Shown piece after piece: positions 1-13,500 of a DNA stretch of 64,000 bases. How positions within the stretch are numbered: the stretch's first letter is position 1; each line of letters starts with the position of its first letter. Position numbers and translations under genes: made by a program. The notes beneath the pieces are model-generated. The model was not told the origin of the DNA. It saw only the letters and a list, made by a program, of their open reading frames with translations, and searched no databases. The stretch is from Polytrichum commune (lineage: Eukaryota > Streptophyta > Polytrichopsida > Polytrichales > Polytrichaceae), in NCBI GenBank assembly GCA_950295325.1, contig OX485806.1:24426001-24490000 (forward strand), in the 5' to 3' direction.

Positions 1-1148
1 AAACAAGATGGGAGACCCATAGGGCGATGAACTAGGCTCAATCCATCCCTTTTCCAAATACTCCTTGATATGCTTCTTGGCCTCTTGCAGCTCTAGAGGA
101 TTCAATTTATAGATCGGCCTAAATGGTGGCTTGCCATCCGGCTCCAAAGGAATAGTATGAGCCATTTTTTGCTCTGGAAGTAACCCTATAGGTGTAGGTT
201 GCAAAACATCAGCATATTATTCCATCATTGTGGCATAAGGAGGTGCCACTATATCCTCTACCTCATCTCCAATTGCAGTCAACTGAACTAGGAACAAAGT
301 TGCTCCCTTCCGAATTGATCTTTTGAATTGCATGGCAGTGAGTCTATGAGAATTTGGACTCTGACCTTGCATTGGGTTCACATGCATTGTCATTTTACGA
401 TGGCCCTTTTAAAACATGCAACATTTACATTCAAAATCCAAACGTGCCTTGTGTTGTACTAGCCATTCATTGCCCAATATCAAATCAACACCACCATTTA
501 ACTTGGTCACAAGACAAGTGATTTGACTATGATATTGTTGTATCTTACCATGGACTTTAATGTGCCTATCTGTAGGGACTACATCTCCATTGCCTAGTAC
601 TAATGTGTTACTGCCATTTTTCACTCTTAACCCAAAGGTGTTAGCAAAAACAAAACTCACAAAGCAATGTGAAGTTGCACTATCTATTAGTACAGATGCA
701 TCATGATGAGCTACTTGCCCAAAAAACTCATCATCAGTTGAGAAAGAAAAGTGAGTTGATTCAAAACATGTGGTCTGGCTTCATCTAGATAAACTTGTCA
801 TAGTTTTGACTATGATTCAAATTGATGAAACAACTTAAATCTAGGCAATGTTCTTTTAAGACATTTTTTTCTATGTTTTTCAACAATAAAACAAGCATTA
901 GTATCATAGGGTGCTCCCTGTTTACCGTGCACATATGACTTTAAGAAACTTTGCAAATCTTTCACTGATGGAATAATTAATGAAAAAACTCCATGTATTT
1001 TGGACTTCTCATCAAACACATCACTAAGTGGAAGTAACGGAGTTGGCAAGATGATGTCTTTATTTAAAATATCACACACGATTACATCAAATTGTTTATT
1101 GACTTTGTCTTGGATCACTTCCAGTTCACTACTAGACAAATCAAACAT
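1..1148 (-). pseudogene. pol: Protease and start of reverse transcriptase, outer Ty3/gypsy element
   Basis: Continues gag on the minus strand. An aspartic-protease-like stretch lies at 409-660, recognisable by the C-terminal block VDLILGNEWLVQHKARLDF, which matches the ILGMDWL region of Ty3 proteases. At about 170-1 the N-terminal part of reverse transcriptase appears (PIYKLNPLELQEAKKHI then GWIEPSSSPYGSPIL), the usual entry block before the palm domain. Stops and frame changes between the blocks show that it is not functional. The palm with the catalytic aspartates lies outside the window. Confidence 0.7.
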
Positions 1149-1149
1149 A

Positions 1150-2784
1150 CCCTCCGAAACTTGATCAAGTCCTGAAACTAGCCCACTGCCTAAGTGTCGG
1201 ATTTGTAAAAAGACTTCTTGTTTTTTTTAGCAGTTTGCTACTCTACACCCTTTTTATTATCAGGAAAATCCCGAGCCAAATGTCCCTCCTTATGACAGAT
1301 GAAACAATGGCCGTCCTTTTTGTCGGTGCTCTTAACTGAGGATTCCTCCTCCTTTGGCTTATGATCTTTTTGTAGAAGGAGGAATTACGAGCCTTAGAGT
1401 AGCGTGACTCCTTGTCCCTTACCGGCCGTGAATTGCCATTACCTTTGGCAACTGCTGCCTCTGAAAGAGATTTTACATCATCCCGTCCCTTTGTAGCTTG
1501 GGTATAAATGGCGTCGATGGTTACAACATAGTTGATCAAACGTTTAATGTCATCCCATGGACCGCCATCACCTCGTGGATCCACTAGGACTTTATTTTGA
1601 ACATCCTCTTTGAGTCCAGATAGAAATCGTTCAACCTTATCGCCCTTGGAAATAGGTGATTTCGTAATCTGGGAACACAGATGTTGAAAGTCGTTAACAT
1701 ACTCTTCCGATGTTTTAGAGTACGGAGCTTGTTTCGGGCAACCATTTCTTGGTTAACACTTTCATAAGCACTGATAAGCGCGTCCTGGAAATTTTCCCAT
1801 AATAACGGATCTTTCTCATCCGTACGAAGCTTCATTGCCAACACGTCCCAATGTTGAGCGACGTTAGTTCTAAATAAGTGGAAGCAATGAGCACCCACTC
1901 CATTTTAGGTACCTTGCATGCAGTTAAGTACTTATGCATCTGGGATATCCAGGCAATGATGGTGACTTTGGATTTGTCCCTGAATTTCTTCGGCTTTGCA
2001 GAGGCCGCAGTCATGGGTAGATCACTTAGTGCATTTTAAAAACGACGTACGGCATAATATAGAGAGGATTAAAATCATTTGAAATAAAAATTATAAAGGA
2101 ATTCCAAATAATGAAGGGGCCATTAAATTTAGATAATCCCATTATAAGTAAGTTAGATGGACATAAAGTGAGGGCCATTGTTTTTTTGTAAAATTAATAT
2201 AGGGGCTGAAGATAAGGATCCTAGAAGGTATGTTTAGTATGGTATGTAAATGGGTTTAGGACTCACCGGAGATGGATGATAATTGGGATTTCCGTCTGTC
2301 CAAAATTACTTAAAAGGAATATAGAGTACAAAAAATTGCAGTGACTTGGACAATATAAGTAATGGAAGGGTGCAAACAAATGGGCCATTTTTTAAATTTA
2401 AGTAATTATAGGGAGGCCCTTGAAGGTAAATAGCCTCAAAACAAAAAAACCCCAGCCGCACGTGGTGCACAAAAATGCCTTAGAATGATCTACCCGTGGC
2501 CGCAGTGAAGCGTACTTTGTCTACTTCCTGATACGTTTGTAAAACGTTCAGCTTACAGTCATGAGTGTCTACTCGACTGTCCATCTGTGTATTCATTGAA
2601 AGCAAACTGTCACACTCCGCCTCAATCCTTTGAAATTGGTCATGATCGTCAATCAACTATCCTGCACAATACTCCCAAATTTTCCGGCTACCAGATTTCC
2701 CATTGCTTCATCCATATCTACTGGAGTAATTACAGAAGGATTGCCTTCATTGGATGGACCAGACATATCCATATCCATGGCCAT
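1150..2784 (-). pseudogene. gag: Degraded gag of the outer Ty3/gypsy element
   Basis: The capsid-type gag reads from an ATG at 2784-2782, only 20 bp from the CACTA terminus. The N-terminal part (2784-2507) encodes a helical, coiled-coil-like stretch. It is interrupted by a MITE at 2012-2497 and resumes with the gag core in fragments (residues such as IIAWISQMHKYL and WENFQDALISAYESV). A zinc-knuckle relic (CFICHKEGHLARDFP, about 1270-1320) has the spacing of a CCHC knuckle, but the last Cys is replaced by Phe. At least three frame changes separate these pieces, so no full gag can be made. The family assignment rests on the retrotransposon_gag-like core plus knuckle plus following protease. 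Confidence 0.7.
2012..2497. mobile_element. MITE with 9-bp target duplication, probably Mutator-type
   Basis: An AT-rich, non-coding 486-bp block interrupts gag. Its ends are imperfect inverted repeats (GGGTAGATCA at 2015 and its complement ending at 2495, then a partly matching tail up to GCATTTT). It is bracketed by the direct repeat GGCCGCAGT at 2003-2011 and 2498-2506. A 9-bp duplication is typical of Mutator-like elements. Removing the block and one duplication restores a continuous gag frame across the site, which supports the call. No ORF is present, so it is non-autonomous. Confidence 0.65.
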
Positions 2785-2804
2785 TGGACAAAACAGTCAC
2801 AAAT

Positions 2805-2837
2805 CACTATAAGAAACCCGCGTTTTTTGTTACGTCC
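2805..2837 (+). repeat. Left terminal inverted repeat of the CACTA element
   Basis: Begins CACTATAAGAAACCCG. It pairs with 43792-43824 on the opposite strand with three mismatches in 33 positions. The flanking AAT at 2802-2804 is one half of the target duplication. Confidence 0.93.
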
Positions 2838-4250
2838 CTGCTCATGTCCTGGGAGACATTGTGACATCCGGGTTTACATCCTTCGGACGTACTAACGCGT
2901 GTAACACGCTGTAACGCGCGGGGACATCACAAAAAACGTTTGGACATCCGTGTAACACTGATGATTTTTGGAGATTTTGGGGGGATGAGAACTGTGCCCA
3001 CTGGGCGCCACGTCAAGGACACCTAAGCAGTAGAATGGCGGGCAGTGCCACATGGCCGCCAATGTCATCCTATCCAATGGTGACGTGGAATATGACGTGG
3101 CGTCTGACATGGACCCAGGAAAGAGTGACGTGGCAGACCACGTCAGCATTCATTTGAGTGGTTTTTTTCCCACATTGACGTTCGCGAGTACGTCACCAGA
3201 AACATCGTTGTGCTTTCAAAGACGTCCCAAGATGACGTGGAGATGTCACGCTTGATGTCTACGATAACGCGGCCTTGGTTTTGATGCTCATTTCGTTGAA
3301 CATCGCCATGTCCCTGAGGACATGGCGATGGACATGAGGATGTCCTTGATTGCGTTGCCCATCCGTGGTCGTGGGCATTGTGGGTGTCATGACAGACGTC
3401 ACAGAGAACGTTTGCGTGTCTGTAGTGACATCTCAGCGTGCATGTTATTGCTGACGATGTGTATGTGATGGTGTTTTGGCGGATGCGATACATGCTTTGG
3501 GAGACAGGAGTAATGTTTATGGGGACGTCAATGTCACCGCGCGGATGTCCGGCCAGAGACGTTCTAAACTTAAGCAGGGCGTCCAAGAAAACATCTCGCG
3601 GGATTTTAGGGATGTTATGCAAAACACTGCCATTACTCGACAATCGGTCCCTCAAAACATGTTCACGTCACGTCTTACATGTTATAAAAACATTTGCAAA
3701 GACATGCAGTTGTTGTGTAAAACATTTCAACGTAATTTGGCAATTATTATGGAAGACATGCTCATGTTCACAGAGTCATCGACGAAAACATGAACACCTC
3801 ACGTCCAACGCGGGGAACGAATATAATCATCATCACACAGTCGATCCGGGATACATCCCCGTGTCACAAATTGGTAGCTCTAGAAGACGTCATCATAATC
3901 ACGTAGACGCCGCATAAAATATCCCCACATCATGTTAAACATGCGCCATGAACATCATCCTCATCGCAGACTCGTTCAATAGAACACCCCCCTGTTAGTT
4001 AGAAAATGTCATAAGAAACATCATATTAATGATGCAATCCTCCGGGATAACATTCCCACGCCGTGCAGGACGAATTATACAAGACATCCGCCAACATACC
4101 TAAAGTCTTTGTGGCATACTGACGTCAACATTCAGACGTCCTCTGCGACGTCCCCACAGACTCTTGAGACATCCCTACGTCATGCCCTACATGTCCAACG
4201 ACACATCTCTACTCTAATGCACTATTCTCACGAAGCACCAAAATAACCCG
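2838..4250. repeat. Left subterminal region of the CACTA: GACGTC/GACATCC repeats
   Basis: No convincing gene. The stretch is densely packed with short motifs of the form GACGTC, GACATCC, GATGTCC and TGACGTGG in both orientations. In CACTA elements such subterminal arrays are the binding sites of the TNPA-type protein. A 13-bp perfect stem with a 4-base loop lies at 3301-3330 (CATCGCCATGTCC, CTGA, then the complement). The ORFs that can be drawn here follow the repeats and are not supported as genes. Confidence 0.75.
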
Positions 4251-4514
4251 TTCCAGAGTTTTTGTTGCAGGCCCTTTCGTTCATTTCTTCTTTGCCGCCT
4301 CTGCTCTTGTTGAGGTGCCTACCTGCACTTGCAAAATGAAGGCATGTTATGGATGATGTCTTTGCACAAGATATCATCATTTAGGAATAATGTAGTTTTC
4401 CCCATTTTCACGACACCAAAGGGTTCAGGGTTCAACCTACCCAAACACAAAGATCCAAAATGAAATGTTATGTCAAACAAGTCTGCACATGGAGCGGGTT
4501 CAGAGTTTTCTAAC

Positions 4515-7500
4515 CTTCTCAGGTGGTTTCCCCTGTTTGGACACTCCTGCTGGCTTTGTTGCATCAGGCTTTGTTGCTTTCGATGCAACTGTTGGCTTCT
4601 GTGTGTCGCTCTTCCCCGGTTTAGAAAGTCCTGCAGGCTTAAATGTCCTTGATAGAGACTTCAGCGGGTGTAAGCATCCTTGGGTGGCTCCACTAGGAAC
4701 CACCTAGGAAAAGTTGCAGGAAATAGAAGGTGGACGACCATTAAAGTTATTTTCATGTAGGAAATAATTAGTATTTTTCCTATTGGCTCTTTTAACTGAC
4801 ACAACCTTATCATCCTTGCTGTCAAAAGGGAGTCCCGCCTATATCAATTGGTAAGCTAGTATGTTCGAAAAAAATCCTAAGGACCTCATGGTCCCGCCGA
4901 AACTCGGTGACGAAAATAGCAACTACATGCGGCTCACTAGCGAAGAATGGTGATAGGGTAGGGTTATTGGGCGAGGACTTAGGGGCTCTGCTTGCGCGCG
5001 AGAGTTCGAGCGAGCGGCAACCTTCAGGTTGTACACTGATGTCATTTGATGTTGTTTTTTTTGCGTTGTTTCCAGAAACTCATTGGGTTTAGAGTTGGCT
5101 ATGGCGAAACAGGTTGGTTTTGGCAATTTCAGATTTCAAATGTACATGTCTATCTATTTTGGACCAGACGGTGATTTCTTCATCTCCACTTATGCATCTT
5201 CTGTTATCATTCCAGGATGAATCCATTCTAGATCTCCACTATTTCATCAATGTCCAAGGTTTGAGAGGAGAAGGGAGGGAGGTGAAGTCTTTGCAAGAGG
5301 GTGACGTCTCTAATGAGGAGATTTGTGAGATTTTTGGACCTCGTAAGGATAAGAATGGCTGGAAGGTCAATGAGAAGCCTAGTAGGGAGTTCCAAGAATC
5401 AGTGGTGAATTTGTACTCCAGAGTGACCCTCAGAGATCAAGTCCTCAATGACCAATTGACCTTGGAGTGGGCACGAGCCATTGTAGCAGAGAACAAGGGC
5501 ATCCCTGTGAATTGGGCATCTTTTGCAGTGCACCTACACAAAAAAAGGGTGTCTTTGGAGAATGTCAAAAAGGCCAAGAAATTGGCCAAGGAGGGCACCA
5601 GTTCCGACTCCCTCAATGCGGCAACTAGATCATGGCCAGAGCTACCTCCAGGGAGTTCCATTGCCCAACTCCCTGTTTCTATTGTAGGAGCTGGTTCACA
5701 ACTCCTTTCCCCTGCCCTAAAACCTAAGTCTACTGGTTCTTTGCTTGGACCTGATAGGAAGGGTAGTTTTCGGACACCTGTGAATCGTTCTCTAATGTTG
5801 CGGGCAACTAAAGGGAAGGTCGAATCTGGGGTGTCTATTAAGCGTGGTAGCTTTAGTGTTCTAAATACAAGGGTGAAGGCAAGGATGGCCCCTGATCTAA
5901 CAGTTGGTGGAACAGAGGACCTCATTAGTAGACTACATGAGTTACTTCTTTCTAAGCAAAAATCATTGTTACAGTCAAAGGAACGGCTCCGTGCCAGTAG
6001 TGACACTAAATCTTATATTGAGATGGACTTCAAGAGGGCAAAACTCATGCTAGATGTTCTTAAAGGTCTCCATACTGATGCGGAATGTGAACTTTCTAGA
6101 GCTCGTGTTGCTTTGCAAGATGCACTTTCATTTGAGTGTAATCCCATTCCTACTCCGGAAGCATCTTTTGTGGTGGAAGAAACTGTTGAGGCATTTTCAT
6201 CAATTAATGCACATGAGGAAGATTCTGTTGCTCAATTGCAACAAAGATTGCGTTGTGAGGAGCGGAATGTCCAATCATCTCTTTTAAAACTTTCCGCAGC
6301 TGAGAAAGATTTTATTCTCAAACAAAATGAACTAGCCAGTTGTGAAGAGGGATATGGGGAGGAAGTAGAACATCAGGTTGTTCTAGAAAGGATGTTGACA
6401 CTCATTGCTGACTATTTGACTAAGTTGAAGGGTGGCATTTTATTAACCACCCACCCTGAACCTATTGGTAGGGCTGATAGGACTAAGTCCCAATGTGGTC
6501 AACTGAATGTTCAAGATTGTATCTTTTGCAAAGAAAGTTTCCATGTTAATGATATATGTGTATCCTCATGCGGTCACTGCTACCACCCTTGGTGCCTTGG
6601 TATGCACATTAGCACGTCCAACAAGTGCAAGTTACAAAGCTGTCAACAGGAATTTGATTTGCAATGGCGATTGTCATTTGGATTTGTAATTCCAAAGACT
6701 GGCGATCATCAACTCCACTCTGCAGCTATGTCTGGTGAGCCCTACCCCTAATTGATTGTTCGACGATAATTTTAGATCTTTACATTGTTTTTATGGCATT
6801 TTGTGCACAAGATATAAGACATGAGGTCAAAATATGTTTGCATCATTCTAAGTTACGCTTACCAAATGTTTGTATGTACCCTTGCTGCATTTATGAACTT
6901 AGATGATAAAATTTCAAGTTCTTTGATGTTCCAGGGGTGCATCATACATATGTATGTTATGCCTTGCTACTTGAATTTGATTCATATTATTTTTGTGCGC
7001 ATGTAGAATGAGTTCTACATTCCACCTCCTTAGGCTATGGATATCTACTCAGCTCTACACATTGTTGCAATCTATTCATTTATCTTGTTATTTACTGTGG
7101 GGTGGGTGTTCACATTGAATGTAGGTGTCTATTAGGAAGCACTACCATATTTCCTTAGTCCCCTACCCCACTAGGATTTGTTGTACTTACAAATCTTCCA
7201 GTATGTACAACTATGTTTTCAATTCCTTCTCCCAGGCAACTAAAAAGTTGCCTTCATTTGCAACCTTGCAAGTTTTAGGAACCAGGACCAAAAACTTAGG
7301 CCCACTTCAATGCCAGGAAGTGTGGAAATACCAATCATACCATTCTCAAGAGTCAAGAACTAGCTCATTGACTGTTATGCCTATTTCCCTACCCCTTTGC
7401 TTCCATTCCTACCCCCATTGTCATCCAGGAACCAATTTCCTATTGTCCTTGCCTGTCAACATAGCATTTTCTTCCATTCCTGCCATTTTTTTGAATCATG

Positions 7501-10500
7501 TCACAATTTCCTAGGGTCCTTCAGTACTAGGAACCTATTTAATATCAATAGGAATATTGTTTGGAAACAGGAAGTGATCCCAGGTTCATTTGGATGCCAT
7601 GACTATGTGGTATTAATTCCTAGATTGACTTTGGACCAGGATATCTCATGATTCCTGATTTAAGGACATGATTTCTAGCTTCCTGATTTAAGGACATGAA
7701 CTCAGGGTTGCAAAAATCATGAATGCAGAAATCAGGACTAGATTGTTTAAGGACCTAGATTGTTTTTGGACCAGGACTATGTTTTTGCATTCCTGATTCC
7801 TATATAAGTCCTTGATCTTGGCTGCAGATGTCCATTCAGACTTTGGAGCTTCCACCACTATTTTTCAAGGGTTGGGCGACACAAACTCAACAATACCTGA
7901 GCCATCATGCTCTTTGAGGACCCATACATCAGCAAGTCAAGACAACTTCATTCCTAGAAGTGATGCATGTGCAGAAGAATATGCAGAGGTGGCCTCAAAG
8001 AAATGCCATCAACCAGCGATTTCACAGAAATCATCATTGGTGGAAGCTGACAATGGAAATTCGCCAGGGTTAGACACAACTAGCCTTCAATGCATCATTT
8101 GCTTTGAGAAATGCAAACCCATGGCTACATTGGAGGTGAGTGTTTGGGTTGATTACACCTGTCATTGTATAAAACCATACATGTTTTATTTGAACAACTC
8201 AATATTGGATTATAGGTCTAATGTTGGTCTCCAAAATTATCTATTAATACTCCTTTGCATGGGTTGTGATGCAGCCATGTGGTCATACTTGTGTTTGCAC
8301 AACGTGTGCAAAAGACCTACTTTTGTGTCCAACTTGCTGTGACCTCATATCAGGATCAAAGCGTGCTAACCCGAAACCAATAGGTACTATGGTGGGTCTA
8401 GGGAATGCTTTCAATGCAAGTGTTCAACCGGTGGTTAGGAGGACCATTAGATTTCCAACCAATAAACGCGCTAAAATTGCTAGTCAAGGACGTAGTGGGA
8501 TGGAAATCCATGGATTCAAAGAGCCAGATTTTGATTTTGACTATGATGAGTCTAATTCTGAAGATGAATTGGCTATATTGGAGACCCCTACTGGTTCAGG
8601 GCAAAACAGACCTAGAAGAGCATCTTGTGGTAGTGGAAATAGTGTACTTTTGGGTTTAAATGATACGTATACTGATAGTAGTGATGATGATGAGGAGAGA
8701 GGTTGTCCTAGTGATCCCAAACCAAACCAGGAAACAAATTACACCAGCAATTGTTTGGAAGACAAGTTGGATAAGTATACAGATGCCTTAGATTCAAAGG
8801 AGAAGATCTCTAACTCATCCTTGGATGTTCATGACCTTCCAGCCTGCACCTCTGTAGATATTCAGTCTGAGTCTGATCAAATTGTTAAATCACATGACAA
8901 CATCCCTCATGTGAAAAGGAAAAACCCTACAATGCCAGGTAATTTTGCGAAAAGAGTGACTAGAACTGAGGGTCCAGCTGAGGACCCTTCTGCTTTCCTA
9001 AGTAAACAAGGGGGCCAAAAACCAGTTGCCAACAAAGAGGTTATGAAGTTGTTGGCTGGCAGTCCTTCTAAGTCCGCCTCCGCTCGTCATGACAATAGGT
9101 CCAGACGAGGTGGGAGGGGCAAGTGATGATTAGAGGTGCTTTTTTTCACTTAGCATTATGGAAATAAAAATTGAGTGTTCCTTGCATTCGTTATTTAAGT
9201 GAACTTATGGTTACTCATTGTATATCGAGTGATTATGCATCAATTATCATCTACTTGTTACACGTACTACATAAGCACATGTAGACCTAGTTGTTCATTT
9301 ATAACATTCCAGGGACAATGATTACGTAGTTAGTTGTTTTATTTGATTGTCAATGATTAGGACAAGGTTTAGGCTACTTGGGAAATGATTACACTTGGAA
9401 ATCATACATGTGGCCCATCCTCATGATTTCAGTTCCTTATTGGCACAAATGATTTAAACTGACACATGTCCTAGTACTTCTAATGTTTTCATGCAGCTTC
9501 TAGAGACTCCCCTCCAATCCAAGCAGTCAAGTTGGCCATACGTGCTGGTGCATTTCCCACTCCTCTCTCTACTCTTACCCACAACCTTACCTTATTGCAT
9601 GAGCTGCAGTTTGAAAGTCTTCATAGCTTAGTTCTGCACCTCTCTTTTCTAAGCTACCACATGCTAGTCAGTTGCCAGGTATTGAGGATTGGTTGCACTG
9701 GTGTAGGGATTGGGTTTAGATTTGTTGTAGCAGATTTCTATGGAGGGGAGTTGGAGGTGGTTTCGAGATGTTGTGGGTCTACCAGGAAAGGGGTTGTTTC
9801 CTTCTCCCAACATGGGGAAACGCTATGCCTCTAAGAAGGAATGCGAGAAATTATGGGGAAAGCGCAAGAGCAACAACGGGTTTCGCTACACTACCCATGA
9901 GGATGAGGCATTGAAGACCAGGATCGAGACCCTCATTCGCCAAGTGTACCAGCGCAAGCAGACTCAGAATTCTGACATCAACCTTACCTTTGCACTTGGA
10001 GTGCTTGCAGAGCGCAAGGGATTTAGCATCAATTGGGCGAAATTTGCTGAAAGTGTGCACAGGAGGAAGGGAAGTTTCGTACCACTTCCTGAGTATAAAA
10101 ATTCCTCTTCCAGCCAAGATGGGGAGGAAGAGGAGGAAGAGGAGGATGAGGAAGAGGAGGACAGTGAAGATACAGATGAGGACTTGGAGTTGGAGGAAGA
10201 GGAGGATCAGGAGGAGGAGGATCAGGAGGATAAGGATCAGGAGGAGAAGGATCAGGAGGAGAAGGATCAAGAGGAGAAGGATCAAGAGGAGAAGGAGGAA
10301 GTGGATCAGAAAGACAAGGAGGAGGAAGTGGAGGGAGGGAAGAAAGATGCAACTAAAGCAGCTGACAATGGGTTGCATGAAGGCAACTCCACTCAAGAAC
10401 AAGACCATGTAGGGGATGAAGCACTTGTACTTGATCATGTAGCAGTTAATGAGCACCAGGTTGTTGAAGAGGTTATTGTGCAACCTGCACCTACAATTCA

Positions 10501-13500
10501 TGGTGGCCCTGATGCGGAACACCTCCAATCACCTAGCCAGGGAGTTGTGTGTCAAGGTGCACCTACAGTTTGCATTGGAGAGGAGCAACTGGGGGCAGAA
10601 GTAGGTGGTGAGTGTCCCTTTGATGACAAGGTAGCAACACAATACGAGCTCAACACACCTCCAGACAAAGAGAAGCTAGTGGGAGAGCTAAACCCTGATG
10701 GTCTGGTCCACTCTGATGTTGCGCCAGTAGCTGGTCAATCTGCCACTCCACCTGTTGTGTCTGAAGGGTTGCAAATGCCACCTACACTTGCAACAGATAT
10801 TGATGACAATGGCTTGATTGTCATGGAGAGGGCAGTGAGGCTGAAGGAAGTGAGATTGAGAGAGGACCAAGTGAAATTCAAGAGAGAACTCTTGGAATTC
10901 AAAATTGGACAGTTAGCATTGAAAAGGAAATTTTTGCAAGTAGGATCCCCTGATAGTGCAGAGGAAGAGGGGAGAGCTTTCCATTTGGGTGAGGGAGCCA
11001 AGTTTGCAAAATCCAGCTTGGCCACTCAAATCAGTGACATCAATGGGCTTGTGCTGAAGAAAAGACAAACTGTGAAGGTTTGCACAGAAGAGTTGGAAGC
11101 CATGCAGACAAAAGTCTGCGATCTGCTCTACAAAATGAACAATGCTGAAGGTCGTCTACATTCTGCCAAGGTCCAAGTCGTAGGTTTAGAGTCCATTGAT
11201 GGAAATGATGTGCACAAGTTTGGATTGGCAGAAGTGCAGGATTCAATTCTTGAATTGGAGAAGATATGCCATGAAATTGGGGAAGTCAGGTTTGAACTTA
11301 GAACTAAGGTTGAACAACACAAGGGTGAATTGACAAAGCTCCATCACTATGAAGCTTGCCTTCTTCGGTTGAAGCAGAAAACATGTGTGCAAATGGAAGT
11401 CGAACAAGGTATGTGCTTAACCTTTCTTTTTATAGCAAGGCATTGTTCTTGAAGCATGGTTTTGTTGAATTGAGTTCTTGCTGGTAGGTTTTGAGGAAAT
11501 TTATATGCAGGGGTCCTTGTTGTCTCACGTTTTTGGTTTTTTGCATACAAGATAAGACTTACTAATGTACATGGATGGTGGCATTGCCAGGCGTGCAATC
11601 TGGATAAGCTTACCACATTCAATTGCACTTGAGGCCAACATATCCTAAAGAGGTAAGTTTCAGCACCCCTCACATTGCGCAATTTTTTGGTTTATATTTC
11701 ATTTATTATGTTTTATTGAGGTATTAGACAGTGTTGGCTCCTCACTACCAATGCTGGATTGTTGAAATTGACACTCTGTTTGTGTGTCTGACACTCAGGA
11801 GGTCAAGAACTTCACCCTTGGAACAACAAAGTACCATCCACCCTGTACACATAGGAAATAGATGGTACCATGTGGTAATTGGATGGTCCAATTTTGGCAA
11901 CGTTACTTTTTTGAGTGGTATAGCATTTACTAGTACTTCTATTTTAGAGGAAGGGTTTTTTTTTATATACCAACAACAAGCAATGACAAATATGTAGATT
12001 CCTTTCAAATGTGCAAAGACCATATAGATTGTGTGAACATTTTCTTCTCCCTTGTGTTGTTGTTTTCGTCATGCAATCTACAACCAATCGGTAGCTACTA
12101 ACTGAGATGCCTGATTCAAGAATGGAGTGAACACATGCATTTTTATTTTCGTTGTACTAGAATATATAGGGTTGAATGTTGTGTATAGTATTGAGCCCTA
12201 CAAATATTGCTGATGTTGAAAACAAAACTTTTGGAGGAATAAGACATGTATGAGGTTGTCAGTTCGCTCTCCCTACTTTAAGCCATAAGCTACAAGGTTG
12301 CTTGACTGTATCTGTCTAATTAACTCTGGTTAAGAAATTTTTGCCTTATATCTTCTATATAGCATGTCTACATCTTAAGCTTAGTGTTCCATAGGTGGTG
12401 TACGAAGTAAGCCAAACAATGCAATGGGAAGCAGGCCTTAGTGGATATAGTTATAATTAAGTGCCTTGCATGCTTAGGGATTTTCCGATGGAGTACACAT
12501 AATCTTCAAATTTGGCTCAATGTCACTTTATATCATATGATAGCTACAATGTTAAATTTATTGTGAGTGTCCTTGAAAATATCTATTGCCCAAGCCCGTA
12601 TGCAAACAAAACGAACATATTCAAAATACCAACAACTCAGTTTCATCAAAATGTGTGGAAACTTGTTACAAATAGTCAGGGATGGTATGGAAATAAGAAG
12701 GCAACAAAAAACACTTGTGCTTTATTGACCATGAACTTGCTTTGTATTCACAGGTGCAGACCCTAAACCGCTGTCCACAATTAAAAATTAATGTCCAGAA
12801 TTTACAATCATTGACTGCCTCAACATAATAAGAATGAGAAGGGGCACATCAAAATTTCAACCCGAACCCATAGCACATTGTAGGCTAATGAAATGAATTG
12901 AATTTGGAACCAAAAGTCCACCAGTGGGATGGTAGCACATTTGAAATGAGGAATATATTTGGTACAAGAGGCACTATTGCACTTAGGTAGAACTGATCAT
13001 CTAAATCACTAGTACACATCACCCTAGCTACAAACTCCACGTTGTTAGATGATTGTCTCAAGTTGCACTGAGCCTGGCTTCTATGAGTTCATGAGCAGCT
13101 GCAGGGAGAGTGTACACCTAACCAACACACACAAGGAATAATTAGGATGAAACCTTTAATGCCCCACAACATCATGATCACCACAACATGGAATCAAAGG
13201 ATGGTTTTGCATAACAACCCATCCTCCTATCCCATCAAGCTAAAATGTTGAGCGCAAACAATCACATGGCATTATATTGGAAAACTAAAGCCCGCAGGTA
13301 TCATATAATTCCCTTTTGCCTAACAGAACTAACTTCAATAACTTGCTATTTAAATAAGTTTTAAGATGTGCATACTAAATGAAGTGGGGCTTGTATGGAT
13401 TGTATGTACCTGTGTCCCCTCCCTCCCACCTTTTTGTCGATGCCGAGCCGGCAACATTGCAAACTTTGCAGCAATTACCAAATGGGAATAGATATAAGCA

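Noticed and set aside
4830-4905. tRNA-like sequence (CCTATATCAATTGGTAAGC and GTTCGA)
   Set aside because: A-box and B-box resemblance is weak; no acceptor stem or anticodon arm can be folded with confidence.
10029-10352. Proline-rich minus-strand ORF
   Set aside because: It is the antisense of the acidic Glu/Asp tract of the coiled-coil gene and has no independent support.
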